NCBI RefSeq assembly: GCF_900114675.1
Contig: NZ_FOZM01000003.1
Span: 1 to 64,000, forward strand
Direction: 5' to 3'
DNA length: 64,000 nucleotides
DNA from: Yoonia litorea
GTDB lineage: Bacteria > Pseudomonadota > Alphaproteobacteria > Rhodobacterales > Rhodobacteraceae
A model generated the notes under the pieces. The model saw nothing but the letters and a program-made list of their open reading frames with translations. It was not told the DNA's origin and did not search any database. Both the position numbers and the translations under genes were made by a program. Positions 43,139 to 52,244 of this stretch are shown in pieces (the first letter of the stretch is position 1; every line of letters starts with the position of its first letter).

Positions 43139-44731
43139 TTAGACGTTGAATTTCAGCGGCTTCACCTGCCGGAAAAGACCTGTCTCGCGCAAGGCATCCA
43201 GAGCCGCAGCAGGCACAGGTTCATCGACATAAAGCAGGGCAATCGCCTCGCCTTTGGCGACCGCACGGCCAAGGGTAAAGTTCGCGATGTTGACATTGTT
43301 GGCCCCCATCGTTGAACCCAAGGCGCCGATGATCCCGGGCTTGTCTTCGTTGGTGGTGTAGACCATGTGCTCACCGATCTCCGCATCAATGTTGATGCCC
43401 TTGATCTGGATGAAACGCGGCTTACCGTCGCTAAAGACGGTCCCCGCAACAGACCGTTCGCGATCAGACGTGACGACTGTCACCTTGATGTAACCTTCAA
43501 AAGCACCGGACTGGTCCTGCTTCGTGGTCGAGACCTTGATGCCGCGTTCCTTTGCGATAACCGGCGCACTGACCATGTTGGTGTCGGGGTTCGACTTCAT
43601 CATGATCCCCGCCACGGTTGCAGCGGTCAGCGCCTTGAGGTTCATCTCTGAGGCTTCACCATCGAAAAGGATGTTGATCGCCTTGATCGGCTCATCCGTC
43701 ATCTGGCCGATGAAATTGCCAAGATGCCCGGAAAGCTTGATCCAAGGACCCATGACCTTGGCCTCTTCGGCTGTCACGGACGGCATGTTGAGCGCGTTTT
43801 GCACGGCACCCGTCAGCAAATAATCTGACATCTGTTCTGCAACCTGCAAGGCCACGTTTTCCTGCGCTTCGGTCGTTGCCGCACCAAGGTGCGGTGTCAC
43901 GACAACGTTAGGCAGGTTAAAGAGCGGGCTTTCCGTGGCAGGCTCAACCGCAAAGACGTCGAACGCGGCACCAGCAACGTGACCTTCTTTCAGTGCGTCA
44001 GCCAATGCCTCTTCATCCACCAGACCGCCACGGGCGCAGTTTACGATCCGCACGCCCTTTTTCAGCTTGGCGATATTCTCACGGGACAGGATGTTGCGGG
44101 TCTGGTCCGTGAGCGGAACGTGCATGGTGATGAAGTCCGAACGGGTCAGCAACGCGTCAAGTTCGACCTTTTCGACGCCGATGTCGGTCGCGCGCTCTTC
44201 CGACAGGAACGGATCATAAGCGATCACCTTCATCTTCAGGCCCTGTGCACGGTCGATCACGATAGACCCGATGTTACCCGCACCGATCACACCCAGCGTC
44301 TTGCCGGTCAGTTCCACACCCATAAAGCGGGATTTCTCCCATTTGCCGGCGTGGGTTGAGGCGTTGGCCTCGGGAATTTGACGCGCAACGGCCATCATCA
44401 TGGAAATCGCGTGCTCAGCGGTGGTGATGGAATTGCCGAAGGGCGTGTTCATCACAATGATGCCCTTCTTGGATGCAGCGGGAATATCCACATTGTCGAC
44501 ACCGATACCGGCGCGCCCGATCACCTTGAGGTTATCAGCAGCGGCGATGATCTTTTCTGTCGCCTTTGTGGCGGAACGGATCGCCAGACCGTCATACTGG
44601 CCGATGACTTCGAGCAGTTTTTCCTTGTCTTTGCCAAGGTCTGGCTGGAAATCCACATCAATGCCGCGATCCTTGAAAATCTGCACGGCAGCAGGGGAGA
44701 GTTTGTCAGAGATAAGTACCTTAGGAGCCAT
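43139..44731 (-). CDS. serA: D-3-phosphoglycerate dehydrogenase
   Basis: The first step of serine synthesis, 3-phosphoglycerate to 3-phosphohydroxypyruvate with NAD. The protein has 530 residues, the long type with catalytic, NAD-binding, ASB and C-terminal ACT domains. The Rossmann motif is LGVIGAGNIGSIV near residue 145, and catalytic Arg and His lie in NCARGGLVDE and PHLGAAT. The ACT domain (DKPGIIGALGSTMG) may bind serine. It follows serC on the same strand. AAGGAC precedes the ATG. Confidence 0.95.
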   Translation of the reverse strand: MAPKVLISDKLSPAAVQIFKDRGIDVDFQPDLGKDKEKLLEVIGQYDGLAIRSATKATEKIIAAADNLKVIGRAGIGVDNVDIPAASKKGIIVMNTPFGNSITTAEHAISMMMAVARQIPEANASTHAGKWEKSRFMGVELTGKTLGVIGAGNIGSIVIDRAQGLKMKVIAYDPFLSEERATDIGVEKVELDALLTRSDFITMHVPLTDQTRNILSRENIAKLKKGVRIVNCARGGLVDEEALADALKEGHVAGAAFDVFAVEPATESPLFNLPNVVVTPHLGAATTEAQENVALQVAEQMSDYLLTGAVQNALNMPSVTAEEAKVMGPWIKLSGHLGNFIGQMTDEPIKAINILFDGEASEMNLKALTAATVAGIMMKSNPDTNMVSAPVIAKERGIKVSTTKQDQSGAFEGYIKVTVVTSDRERSVAGTVFSDGKPRFIQIKGINIDAEIGEHMVYTTNEDKPGIIGALGSTMGANNVNIANFTLGRAVAKGEAIALLYVDEPVPAAALDALRETGLFRQVKPLKFNV

Positions 44732-44758
44732 TTCTATTGTCCTTCGTCGGGGACGGCG

Positions 44759-44784
44759 CTGTCAGACTTTTGAAAATCCGACAG
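44759..44784 (-). promoter_or_regulatory. Hairpin between serC and serA
   Basis: CTGTC and GACAG, with further pairs inside around a TTTTGAAAA core, form an imperfect hairpin in the 73-base gap. It may process or stabilise the two-gene message. The evidence is weak. Confidence 0.3.
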
Positions 44785-44804
44785 GCCGGCCAAAATATAT
44801 ATGA

Positions 44805-45950
44805 TTAAGCTTGTGCTGCGATCTCAGCTTCGAACGCCCATTCAAGCCACGGCAGCATCTTTTCGATGTCAGAGGTCTCGACTGTCGCGCCGCACCAGAT
44901 CCGCAAACCGGCAGGGGCGTCGCGGTAGGCGCCGATATCGAGGGCGATATTCTCGGCCTCAAGACGCTTGGCTACAGCTTTTGCAAATGCAGCGCCGTCG
45001 GTGATGCGGTCATCTGTGAACTTCAGACAGACAGACGTGTTGGAGCGTGTGGCCGGATCAACGGCAAGGTTCGCGATCCATGGCTTTTCAGCGCAGAAAT
45101 TCCAGATCGCCTGCGCATTGGCGTTGGCACGGTGGATCAAGGCATCCAGACCACCGATGGACCGCGCCCATTTCAACGCAGCAAGGTAATCCTCAACCGC
45201 CAGCATGGATGGCGTGTTGATGGTTTCGCCACGGAAGATGCCTTCAATCAACTTGCCACCTTTGGTCAGGCGGAAAATCTTCGGCAAAGGCCAGGCAGGG
45301 GTGTAGCTTTCCAGCCGTTCAACAGCGCGCGGTGACAGGATCAGCATACCATGCGCCGCTTCACCACCCATGACCTTCTGCCAAGAGAAGGTCGTCACAT
45401 CCAGCTTGTCCCAAGGAAGGTCCTGCGCAAAAGCGGCAGAGGTCGCATCACAAAGTGTCAGGCCCGCACGGTTTGCCGGGATCACATCGCCACTGGTCAC
45501 ACGCACGCCAGAGGTCGTGCCGTTCCACGTAAAGCACACGTCGTTGTCGTAGTTTAGCGCCGCCATGTCGACGATCTCGCCATATTCGGCTGTATGCGTC
45601 GTTGCATCGATCTTGAGTTGCTTGACCACGTCTGTGACCCAGCCAGCGCCAAAGCTTTCCCAAGCGACCATCTCGGCAGGGCGTTCGCCCAGCAGCGACC
45701 ACATCGCCATCTCGAAAGCGCCGGTGTCAGATGCCGGTACGATCCCGATCCGGTAGTCGTCAGGCACGCCAAGAATTTCACGCGTCAGGTCAATGGCTTC
45801 TGCAAGCTTGGCTTTGCCAATGGCGGCACGATGCGATCTGCCGAGTGCGGCATCGCTGAGGGCTTCCAATTTCCAGACGGGGGGTTTGGCGCAAGGGCCA
45901 GATGAAAAACGCGGGTTTGCCGGCCGCGTTGCCGGTTTTGTATCTACCAT
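44805..45950 (-). CDS. serC: Phosphoserine aminotransferase
   Basis: The second step of serine synthesis, PLP-dependent. The protein has 381 residues of the alphaproteobacterial type: [10 protein letters not shown] at the start, [13 protein letters not shown], and the PLP lysine in [17 protein letters not shown] set the start at the ATG 45950, with AAGGAT before it. The frame is open upstream to 46145, but that part has no family likeness and overlaps the leader region. A leader with two hairpins like the serC RNA motif precedes it. serA follows. Confidence 0.94.
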   Translation of the reverse strand: MVDTKPATRPANPRFSSGPCAKPPVWKLEALSDAALGRSHRAAIGKAKLAEAIDLTREILGVPDDYRIGIVPASDTGAFEMAMWSLLGERPAEMVAWESFGAGWVTDVVKQLKIDATTHTAEYGEIVDMAALNYDNDVCFTWNGTTSGVRVTSGDVIPANRAGLTLCDATSAAFAQDLPWDKLDVTTFSWQKVMGGEAAHGMLILSPRAVERLESYTPAWPLPKIFRLTKGGKLIEGIFRGETINTPSMLAVEDYLAALKWARSIGGLDALIHRANANAQAIWNFCAEKPWIANLAVDPATRSNTSVCLKFTDDRITDGAAFAKAVAKRLEAENIALDIGAYRDAPAGLRIWCGATVETSDIEKMLPWLEWAFEAEIAAQA

Positions 45951-45974
45951 CGGTGGTATCCTTACAGATATGCG

Positions 45975-46032
45975 CCCTTCGTTGGGGAAGGGTGTCCCAC
46001 TCGCGCAGATACTGCCCGCAGGATGTTCGGGC
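45975..46032 (-). ncRNA. Putative serC leader RNA (cis-regulatory)
   Basis: On the minus strand, just upstream of serC, GCCCG and CGGGC close a 9-base loop (46032-46014). Then CCCTTC and GAAGGG close a CCCAAC loop (45992-45975), ending 25 bases before the ATG. A two-hairpin serC leader is known upstream of serC-serA operons in alphaproteobacteria. The match rests on position and the two stems and has not been tested with a covariance model. Confidence 0.5.
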
Positions 46033-46094
46033 AATAGCGAAAACGTCAAAAACCGTCGTCTTGCAAAAATTTTGCGACACGATTTGCGCGAATA

Positions 46095-46110
46095 GGAAAC
46101 TTGCGTTTCC
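46095..46110 (+). promoter_or_regulatory. Hairpin in the serC-serB divergent gap
   Basis: GGAAAC and GTTTCC form a perfect 6-base stem around TTGC, 77 bases before the serB ATG. It could be an operator or part of the serB leader. Confidence 0.3.
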
Positions 46111-46186
46111 GCGAAGTGAAGGTTTTTGGGGTGCCATTCGTGCACGAGCGGCGCTAGACATCGCGTGCTACCGAAACGAGGCCCCC

Positions 46187-47062
46187 ATGTTTACTGTTAC
46201 CCTGATCACGACCCCGACCGAACGTCAGCTCGACAAGGCTCTGGTCGAGAATTTGCGCAATGCTTGGGGTGGCGGGGATGCAAACTGGCTCTCAATTGAT
46301 GAGGCTGCCGAGTTTGCAGTGCCCGCAATGCCGGACACGCACTGGCAGGTCTGGGAAGATCTGCAGCAGGCATGTGTTGATCTGGTCGTGCAACCGCTTG
46401 AAGGGCGGCGAAAGCAGATGCTGCTTGCGGATATGGACAGCACAATGATCCGTCAGGAATGCATCGACGAACTCGCCGATGAGGCCGGTGTCGGCGCACA
46501 TGTTGCCGACATTACGGCCCGGGCCATGAACGGCGAGCTTGATTTCGAGGCCGCCTTGATCGAACGCGTAGGCTTGCTCAAGGGCTTGCCCGTCGGCGTG
46601 ATTGAGGAGGCGCTAGATCGAAGGATCACATATATGCCCGGTGGCTATGAACTGGTGAACACCATGAAAGCCAATGGCGCCTACGCGGCCCTTGTGTCGG
46701 GCGGTTTCACAGCCTTCACAGCGCGCGTCGCCGCGGCATTGGGGTTTGATGAAAACCGCGCCAACACGCTGCTTACAAGTAACGGCACCCTGACAGGCGA
46801 GGTGGGTCGCCCGATTTTGGGCAAAGCCGCCAAAGTGCAGGCCCTTGAAGAGATCACCGCACGTTTGGGGATCACCGAGAGTGACGTCATGGCAGTGGGT
46901 GACGGTGCTAATGATCTTGGCATGTTGGGCCGTGCCGGGGCAGGCGTTGCCCTGCATGCAAAACCCGCAGTGCAGGCGCAATGCGATATCAGGATCAATC
47001 ATGGCGATCTGACAGCGCTTCTCTATCTACAAGGCTATAGCCGCGACGAATTCGTCTCCTGA
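46187..47062 (+). CDS. serB: Phosphoserine phosphatase
   Basis: The last step of serine synthesis, a HAD-family phosphatase of 291 residues. The nucleophile Asp is in [20 protein letters not shown]. Motif II is seen in [10 protein letters not shown], and motif III/IV in [13 protein letters not shown]. The N-terminal 80 residues form an ACT-like domain. The ATG at 46187 gives the family start. The frame upstream belongs to the leader region. It is divergent from serC-serA, which brings all three pathway genes together. Confidence 0.94.
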   Translation: MFTVTLITTPTERQLDKALVENLRNAWGGGDANWLSIDEAAEFAVPAMPDTHWQVWEDLQQACVDLVVQPLEGRRKQMLLADMDSTMIRQECIDELADEAGVGAHVADITARAMNGELDFEAALIERVGLLKGLPVGVIEEALDRRITYMPGGYELVNTMKANGAYAALVSGGFTAFTARVAAALGFDENRANTLLTSNGTLTGEVGRPILGKAAKVQALEEITARLGITESDVMAVGDGANDLGMLGRAGAGVALHAKPAVQAQCDIRINHGDLTALLYLQGYSRDEFVS

Positions 47063-47100
47063 GACTTGCCAGCCAAGGCACCCGCTGCAACAACATCGCC

Positions 47101-48222
47101 ATGGATCAAATGAAAAAGCCCGCCACAATCGCAGCGCATGCTGCCGGAGCCGTCGATCAACACTCGGGTGGTGTTGTGCCTGCGCTGCAACCGTCCACCA
47201 CCTTCATGCGCGATGCTGACTACGCGCCGGTCCGGGCGGATAATATCTATTCGCGTGACGATTCCGACAATTTGCGGCAAGCCCAAGAAGTGCTGCGCCG
47301 GCTTGAGGATGCGGCTGAAACGTTGCTCTTCCCGTCGGGCATGGCGGCAATTGCGGCGGTGTTCCGGACCTTGCCAAACGGGGCAAAGGTCATTGTCCAA
47401 TCCGGCATTTATTGGGGGACAATGGCCTGGATCAGGGATTTCTGCGAGCGCCGCGAGATTGCGCTGACCGAAGTGGACGCAGATGATCTGATCGCGACCG
47501 CCGCAGAGCAACCGGCGGACTTGGTTTTCATTGAGACCCCATCAAACCCTTGGCTGAAATCCGTCGATATCGCCGCCGTCAAAGACGCAACATCTGGACT
47601 GCTTGTGGTGGATGCCACAGCAGCGACACCGATCCTGATGCGTGGTCTGGATTTCGGCGCAGATATTGTGATGCATTCGGCCACCAAAGGCATCAACGGG
47701 CACTCTGATGTGCTGGCGGGCGTGCTTTCGACCCGCAATGCCGAGACTGAGGTCTGGCAGATGATCCGTGCGGATCGCAAAATGGCTGGTGCAATCCTTG
47801 GCCCGTTCGAGGCATGGCTTCTGACCCGTGCGATGCGCACGCTGCCTTTGCGTGTTGAGCGGATGAGCCAGAACGCACAGGAACTTGCTGAACATCTTCT
47901 CGCACATGACGGGGTAGAAGATGTCTTTTACCCCGGATTGCCGCACCATGTTGGCCACGCGATTGCGCAAAAACAGATGCAAGGCGGCTATGGCAGCCTT
48001 CTGTCTGTTCTGGTGAGGGGGGACCGCGCCCGCGCTTTGCAGGTCACAGGGAAATTACAGGTCTTCTTGCGTGCAACATCGCTCGGCGGTGTCGAAAGTC
48101 TCGTGGAACACCGGCAAACGATTGAACCGCACACCGGCATTCCTGAGAATTTGATCCGCGTCTCAGTGGGGATCGAACATATCGATGATCTGATCGCGGA
48201 TTGGGAACAGGCGCTGGCCTAG
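47101..48222 (+). CDS. Cystathionine beta-lyase-type PLP enzyme
   Basis: A Cys/Met metabolism PLP-dependent enzyme of 373 residues. The PLP lysine is in MHSATKGINGHSDVLAG. Other family blocks are YSRDDSDNLRQAQEVL, FPSGMAAIAAVF and RVSVGIEHIDDLI near the C-terminus. It probably cleaves cystathionine, making homocysteine for methionine, though gamma-synthase or -lyase activity cannot be ruled out. It follows serB by 38 bases. Its TAG shares CTAG with the convergent rhodanese stop. Confidence 0.85.
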   Translation: MDQMKKPATIAAHAAGAVDQHSGGVVPALQPSTTFMRDADYAPVRADNIYSRDDSDNLRQAQEVLRRLEDAAETLLFPSGMAAIAAVFRTLPNGAKVIVQSGIYWGTMAWIRDFCERREIALTEVDADDLIATAAEQPADLVFIETPSNPWLKSVDIAAVKDATSGLLVVDATAATPILMRGLDFGADIVMHSATKGINGHSDVLAGVLSTRNAETEVWQMIRADRKMAGAILGPFEAWLLTRAMRTLPLRVERMSQNAQELAEHLLAHDGVEDVFYPGLPHHVGHAIAQKQMQGGYGSLLSVLVRGDRARALQVTGKLQVFLRATSLGGVESLVEHRQTIEPHTGIPENLIRVSVGIEHIDDLIADWEQALA

Positions 48223-48593
48223 TCTTCGGTCGGACCGCCAGCCTCTTTCCAGGCGCCGAAACCACCGATGTTGGTGACGTTCTGGTACCCCATGTCCTTG
48301 AGCGTTTTGCCTGCAAGGGCCGCCTGACCGCCTGCGCCGCAGATCAGGTAAATGTCAGCGTCTTTCTGAAGTGCGTCGTTGTAGAACTGGGTTTCAGGGT
48401 CCGCGACGAATTCCATCATCCCGCGTGCAATGCGATGCGCGCCCTTGATCGTTCCGCTCTGGGCGATGGCACCGCTGTCGCGCACGTCAACAAAAACGCC
48501 ACCTCCGGCATTGTACTTCGCAATCGCATCTTCTGCGCTCAGACGCGGCACAACGGCGTTCGCTTCGTCCATAAAGTCTTTGGCTGATTTCAT
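48219..48593 (-). CDS. Rhodanese-like domain protein
   Basis: A single rhodanese domain of 124 residues. The active-site Cys lies in YLICGAGGQAALAGKTLKDM, earlier VFVDVRDSG is the typical entry. It could carry sulfane sulfur. The acceptor is unknown. The ATG follows GGGAGAAACC. No partner is in the operon. The gene end overlaps the PLP enzyme gene by four bases. Confidence 0.85.
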   Translation of the reverse strand: MKSAKDFMDEANAVVPRLSAEDAIAKYNAGGGVFVDVRDSGAIAQSGTIKGAHRIARGMMEFVADPETQFYNDALQKDADIYLICGAGGQAALAGKTLKDMGYQNVTNIGGFGAWKEAGGPTED

Positions 48594-48649
48594 CTGGTTT
48601 CTCCCGGTTGCTTTCCTCTCAACTTAAGTGCGGATCGCGAAATAACCAG

Positions 48650-48681
48650 AAAAGAAAAAAGCCCGGGCGCGAAGCCCGGGC
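48650..48681 (-). terminator. Terminator downstream of cenR
   Basis: GCCCGGGC and GCCCGGGC form an 8-base stem around a 5-base loop. On the minus strand it is followed by TTTTTTCTTTTC. It lies about 100 bases after the regulator stop, in a gap of 185 bases with nothing else clear. Confidence 0.9.
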
Positions 48682-48778
48682 AAGTCCAACAGGGAGGTGA
48701 AGATATAACCCGATCTTCGGCGGGAACTCTTGGGTCCGACGGCACTGCGAGGGAATCAGTCAGCCGTCGGAACGCTCT

Positions 48779-49465
48779 CTATGCCACCAAACGATAGCCA
48801 CCAGATTCGGTCACAAGAAGGCGCGCATTGGACGGATCTGGTTCAATTTTCTGGCGAAGACGGTAAATATGTGTCTCCAACGTGTGTGTCGTGACACCCG
48901 CGTTATAGCCCCAGACCTCATGCAAGAGCACATCACGGGCCACCACACCCTCGGTCGAGCGATAGAGGAACTTGAGGATGTTGGTTTCTTTTTCGGTCAG
49001 ACGGATTTTCTTATCGTCTTCGGTCACCAGCAGCTTCTGTGCTGGCTTGAACGTGTAAGGTCCAAGCTGGAAAACAGCATCTTCTGACTGTTCGTGCGTG
49101 CGCAACTGGCTCCGGATACGGGCCAGAAGGACAGGGAATTTGAAAGGTTTGCTGACATAATCGTTGGCACCAGCATCAAGTCCAAGGATGGTATCTGCAT
49201 CGCTGTCTTGTGCCGTCAGCATCAGGATCGGACACTTCACGCCTTGCTTGCGCAACACGCGGCAAAGCTCACGTCCGTCTGTATCTGGTAGACCCACATC
49301 GAGAATCATCAGATCGTAAAGGCCTTCTTTTGCCTTCACCATTGCACTGGCACCGTCGTCGGCTTCGAAAACATCGAAGTCTTCGGTCATCAACAACTGC
49401 TCGCCCAGCGCTTCGCGCAGGTCGTCATCATCATCCACCAGCAAGATTTTCTTCAATTGTGCCAT
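48779..49465 (-). CDS. cenR: OmpR-type response regulator, CenR-like
   Basis: A protein of 228 residues: receiver domain (1-120) with the phospho-acceptor Asp56 in MILDVGLPD, the acidic DDDDD near 11-15, and the conserved K in SKPFKF, then a winged-helix domain ending NAGVTTHTLETHIYRLRQK. The sequence is very close to CenR as I recall it, an essential envelope regulator in Caulobacter and Rhodobacter. No kinase gene is adjacent. GGAGG precedes the ATG. It is divergent from the GTP cyclohydrolase gene. Confidence 0.8.
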   Translation of the reverse strand: MAQLKKILLVDDDDDLREALGEQLLMTEDFDVFEADDGASAMVKAKEGLYDLMILDVGLPDTDGRELCRVLRKQGVKCPILMLTAQDSDADTILGLDAGANDYVSKPFKFPVLLARIRSQLRTHEQSEDAVFQLGPYTFKPAQKLLVTEDDKKIRLTEKETNILKFLYRSTEGVVARDVLLHEVWGYNAGVTTHTLETHIYRLRQKIEPDPSNARLLVTESGGYRLVA

Positions 49466-49618
49466 CTGCGGCCTCCTTTGCCGTCTGGATCAGACTTGTG
49501 TTCTTGTTACGTCCTCAACAAGTGACAGGATGAAAGGTTCACACGGACGTGTGATTTGACCGGCAAATGTTTCACTTTCGCGACGGAACGGGTATGGGAT
49601 TGAAACAAATTGCAAGGC

Positions 49619-50701
49619 ATGAACCTGATGGGCTTTTCCCCCGACACAAATGAACGCTTGGCACGTGCGCGATCGGATTTGCGCATGGGTGTGCCTGTGG
49701 TTTTTGCCGGTGGTGCCGTGATTCTCGCAGCAGAGACCTTGGACGCAAAACGTCTTGCTGCGATGCGCTCGATCGGCGATCCGGTATTGGCCATTACGTC
49801 GTGGCGCGCGGACACCCTCAAAGCCCGCGCCTATGACGGAGACGTTGCCCGCGTTCAAATCCCGTCTGACGCGGACCTTGCATGGGTGCGTGCTATTGCG
49901 GACCCTGCCGATGACTTGCGCAGCCCGATGAAAGGCCCGCTTCTCACCCAGCGTGACGGGTCTGCCGCGCTCCATCGCGCCGCCATCGTGCTGACAAAAT
50001 CGGCGCGGCTTCTTCCTGCAGCCGTTGTTGTCGAAGTGACCGACGCATCCGCCTTCGCCACCCAGAACAATCTGACATTGGTGCCCGAGGCAGCCGCGGT
50101 CGACACGTCGCTCAGCCCATTGCACGAAATCGTCCATGCGCGCCTGCCGCTGACGGTATCAGAAGCCGGGCGTCTGCACATCTTCCGCCCCGAGGATGGC
50201 GGAGAAGAACACTACGCCGTTGAGATCGGCCGTCCCGACCGGGAACAGCCGGTGCTGTCGCGCCTGCATTCGGCCTGTTTCACCGGCGACTTGCTGGGAT
50301 CGCTGAAATGCGACTGCGGCCCGCAACTGCGCGGCGCCCTCGCCCAGATGGGGGCGGAGGGTGCTGGCGTTCTGCTTTACCTTAATCAGGAAGGACGCGG
50401 GATCGGCCTTGCCAACAAGATGCGGGCCTATTCGTTACAGGATCAGGGCTTTGACACGGTCGAGGCCAACCACCGCCTCGGGTTCGAGGATGACGAGCGC
50501 GATTTCCGCATCGGGGCGGAGATTTTACGCCGCATGGGGTTCTCTCAAGTGCGGCTGATGACCAACAATCCCGCTAAAGTCGAACGCATGAACAGCTGCG
50601 GCCTGACCGTCGTCGAACGCGTGCCGCTCAAGGTCGGCGAAAACCGCCACAACGAAGGATACCTCGCCACAAAGGCCGCGAAGTCGGGTCATATTTTTTG
50701 A
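49619..50701 (+). CDS. ribA: GTP cyclohydrolase II (with a long N-terminal domain)
   Basis: The first step of riboflavin synthesis. The protein has 360 residues. The C-terminal 200 residues are RibA: zinc Cys in CFTGDLLGSLKCDCG, then LNQEGRGIGLANKMRAY and TNNPAKVERMNSCGL. The first 150 residues lack the metal and substrate residues of RibB (DHBP synthase), though the layout recalls a worn RibB half. Starts are uncertain: ATG 49619 or ATG 49628. TTG 49610 is less likely. It is followed by a YkuD-type gene after 14 bases. Confidence 0.88.
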   Translation: MNLMGFSPDTNERLARARSDLRMGVPVVFAGGAVILAAETLDAKRLAAMRSIGDPVLAITSWRADTLKARAYDGDVARVQIPSDADLAWVRAIADPADDLRSPMKGPLLTQRDGSAALHRAAIVLTKSARLLPAAVVVEVTDASAFATQNNLTLVPEAAAVDTSLSPLHEIVHARLPLTVSEAGRLHIFRPEDGGEEHYAVEIGRPDREQPVLSRLHSACFTGDLLGSLKCDCGPQLRGALAQMGAEGAGVLLYLNQEGRGIGLANKMRAYSLQDQGFDTVEANHRLGFEDDERDFRIGAEILRRMGFSQVRLMTNNPAKVERMNSCGLTVVERVPLKVGENRHNEGYLATKAAKSGHIF

Positions 50702-50715
50702 TCAGGTGAGATGAC

Positions 50716-51210
50716 ATGAAACCCACCGATCTTGTCCTCACCCCTACCCACCTGCGCTTTATGAACCGCCGCTTTCCCTGCACCATCGGGCGCGGTGGGT
50801 TAACGGATCGCAAAAAGGAAGGCGACGGTGCGACGCCGCGTGGCACGCATCGGATCGTCGGGATGCTTTACCGGCCTGACCGGATGGCGCGTCCAGCAGA
50901 TTGGGCGCTTCCCATCGGACCGTCTGATCTGTGGTCAGATGATCCGTCCCATGAGGACTATAACCTCATGGTGCGTGCACCCTATCCCTATAGTCACGAA
51001 CGCCTGCGCAGGGCTGATCCAATGTATGACCTGGTGATCCTGACAGACTGGAACTGGCCTTACGCGGTCAAGGGCAGGGGGTCTGCGATTTTTATCCATC
51101 AGTGGCGCGGGCCGGGGCGGCCGACGGCGGGATGTATTGCCTTCAGACGAGACCACCTGCGCTGGATAGCCGCCCGCATCCGCCATGAAACACGCCTTGT
51201 TATCGCATAG
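50716..51210 (+). CDS. L,D-transpeptidase (YkuD) family protein
   Basis: A protein of 164 residues with the YkuD fold. The catalytic motif is FIHQWRGPGRPTAGCIAF with His and Cys in order. GLTDRKKEGDGATPRGTH is the usual N-terminal block. It has no signal peptide and no membrane anchor, so it would be cytoplasmic unless exported in another way. Proteins of this short form are conserved in alphaproteobacteria. It lies between ribA and rppH in the same direction. Confidence 0.83.
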   Translation: MKPTDLVLTPTHLRFMNRRFPCTIGRGGLTDRKKEGDGATPRGTHRIVGMLYRPDRMARPADWALPIGPSDLWSDDPSHEDYNLMVRAPYPYSHERLRRADPMYDLVILTDWNWPYAVKGRGSAIFIHQWRGPGRPTAGCIAFRRDHLRWIAARIRHETRLVIA

Positions 51211-51258
51211 CGCCGCCATCTTGCCTAAATCTCGTCCAACCCGCAAAAGGTGGATCAG

Positions 51259-51762
51259 ATGAAAGACCAAGGCCCAGCCATGACCCCTGACGAAATCGCC
51301 CAGCTTCCCTATCGCCCCTGCGTTGGCGTGATGCTCGCCAATCCGCGCGGACAGGTATTTGTCGCACAACGTCGCGACCGAGACACCGACGCCTGGCAAA
51401 TGCCACAAGGGGGCGTCGACAAAGGTGAAAACACCCGCGACGCTGCTTTGCGGGAGCTGGAAGAAGAGACGAGCATCCCGGCCAAGCTTGTCTCGACCGA
51501 AGCAGAGACCAAAGGGCTGATCCGCTATGATATCCCCCATGCACTCGTTCCCAATATCTGGGGCGGGCGGTATCGCGGGCAGGAACAGAAATGGTATCTG
51601 ATGCGCTTTCACGGGATGGATCGCGACATCAACCTCGACACAGATCACCCCGAATTCACCGCTTGGAAATGGATCGACGCCGGTGAGATCGTGGCGGCAA
51701 TCGTCCCTTTCAAGCGGGAGGTCTATCAACAGGTCTTGGCCGAATTTGGTGACAAACTGTGA
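51259..51762 (+). CDS. rppH: RNA pyrophosphohydrolase (Nudix)
   Basis: Removes pyrophosphate from mRNA 5' ends and so starts decay. 167 residues from the ATG at 51259, where AAAGGTGG stands before it. An ATG at 51280 is the other choice. The Nudix box spans [14 protein letters not shown] and RELEEETSI, with Ser where Gly is usual near its end. [10 protein letters not shown] at the start and [14 protein letters not shown] are RppH-like. Its stop overlaps the next gene start by four bases. Confidence 0.9.
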   Translation: MKDQGPAMTPDEIAQLPYRPCVGVMLANPRGQVFVAQRRDRDTDAWQMPQGGVDKGENTRDAALRELEEETSIPAKLVSTEAETKGLIRYDIPHALVPNIWGGRYRGQEQKWYLMRFHGMDRDINLDTDHPEFTAWKWIDAGEIVAAIVPFKREVYQQVLAEFGDKL

Positions 51763-52244
51763 TACGTCTGCTGATCACAACCGTTCTGTGTGCAGCCTTC
51801 GCAACACAGTCGGTAGCGCTCTCTTGTCTGCGGCCAGACCCCATTGAGACCTTCAAACGGCTCGCAGCCGCGGAGGAAAGCTATTTCGTGCTGCGCGGCA
51901 CACTGACATTTGACGAAGCGGCCCTGCCGCCAAGCGTCGGCGACAACGACATGGCGCAGCCTGACCCCATCCCTGGGTTCTTTGTCGGCAGTGGCTTGAG
52001 CAAGCAAGGCTTTACGACAGATTATGTCGGCAACGTCCTGTTGCAGGTCAATTGCGCCGGTCCGTGGTGCGGCTCGGCCCGCAGCAACGTCGAGGCAGTC
52101 TGGTTTGTGCCTTTCAGCGACCCGCCGGCAATTCTACAGGCTGACCCCTGTGGCAGCATGACATTTTTCGAGCCAACCGACGCGGTGGTCACGATGCTGG
52201 AAAGCTGCATGGCTGACGGAACTTGCGTGCCTGTCAGCGAATAA
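51759..52244 (+). CDS. Secreted Cys-rich hypothetical protein
   Basis: A protein of 161 residues that I do not recognise. A signal peptide is seen ([20 protein letters not shown]), and six cysteines lie in the mature part, with C-x4-C in [11 protein letters not shown] and later [13 protein letters not shown]. Disulfides are likely in the periplasm. It starts with GTG inside the rppH stop and ends directly against the rnr end on the other strand. Confidence 0.7.
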   Translation: MIRLLITTVLCAAFATQSVALSCLRPDPIETFKRLAAAEESYFVLRGTLTFDEAALPPSVGDNDMAQPDPIPGFFVGSGLSKQGFTTDYVGNVLLQVNCAGPWCGSARSNVEAVWFVPFSDPPAILQADPCGSMTFFEPTDAVVTMLESCMADGTCVPVSE

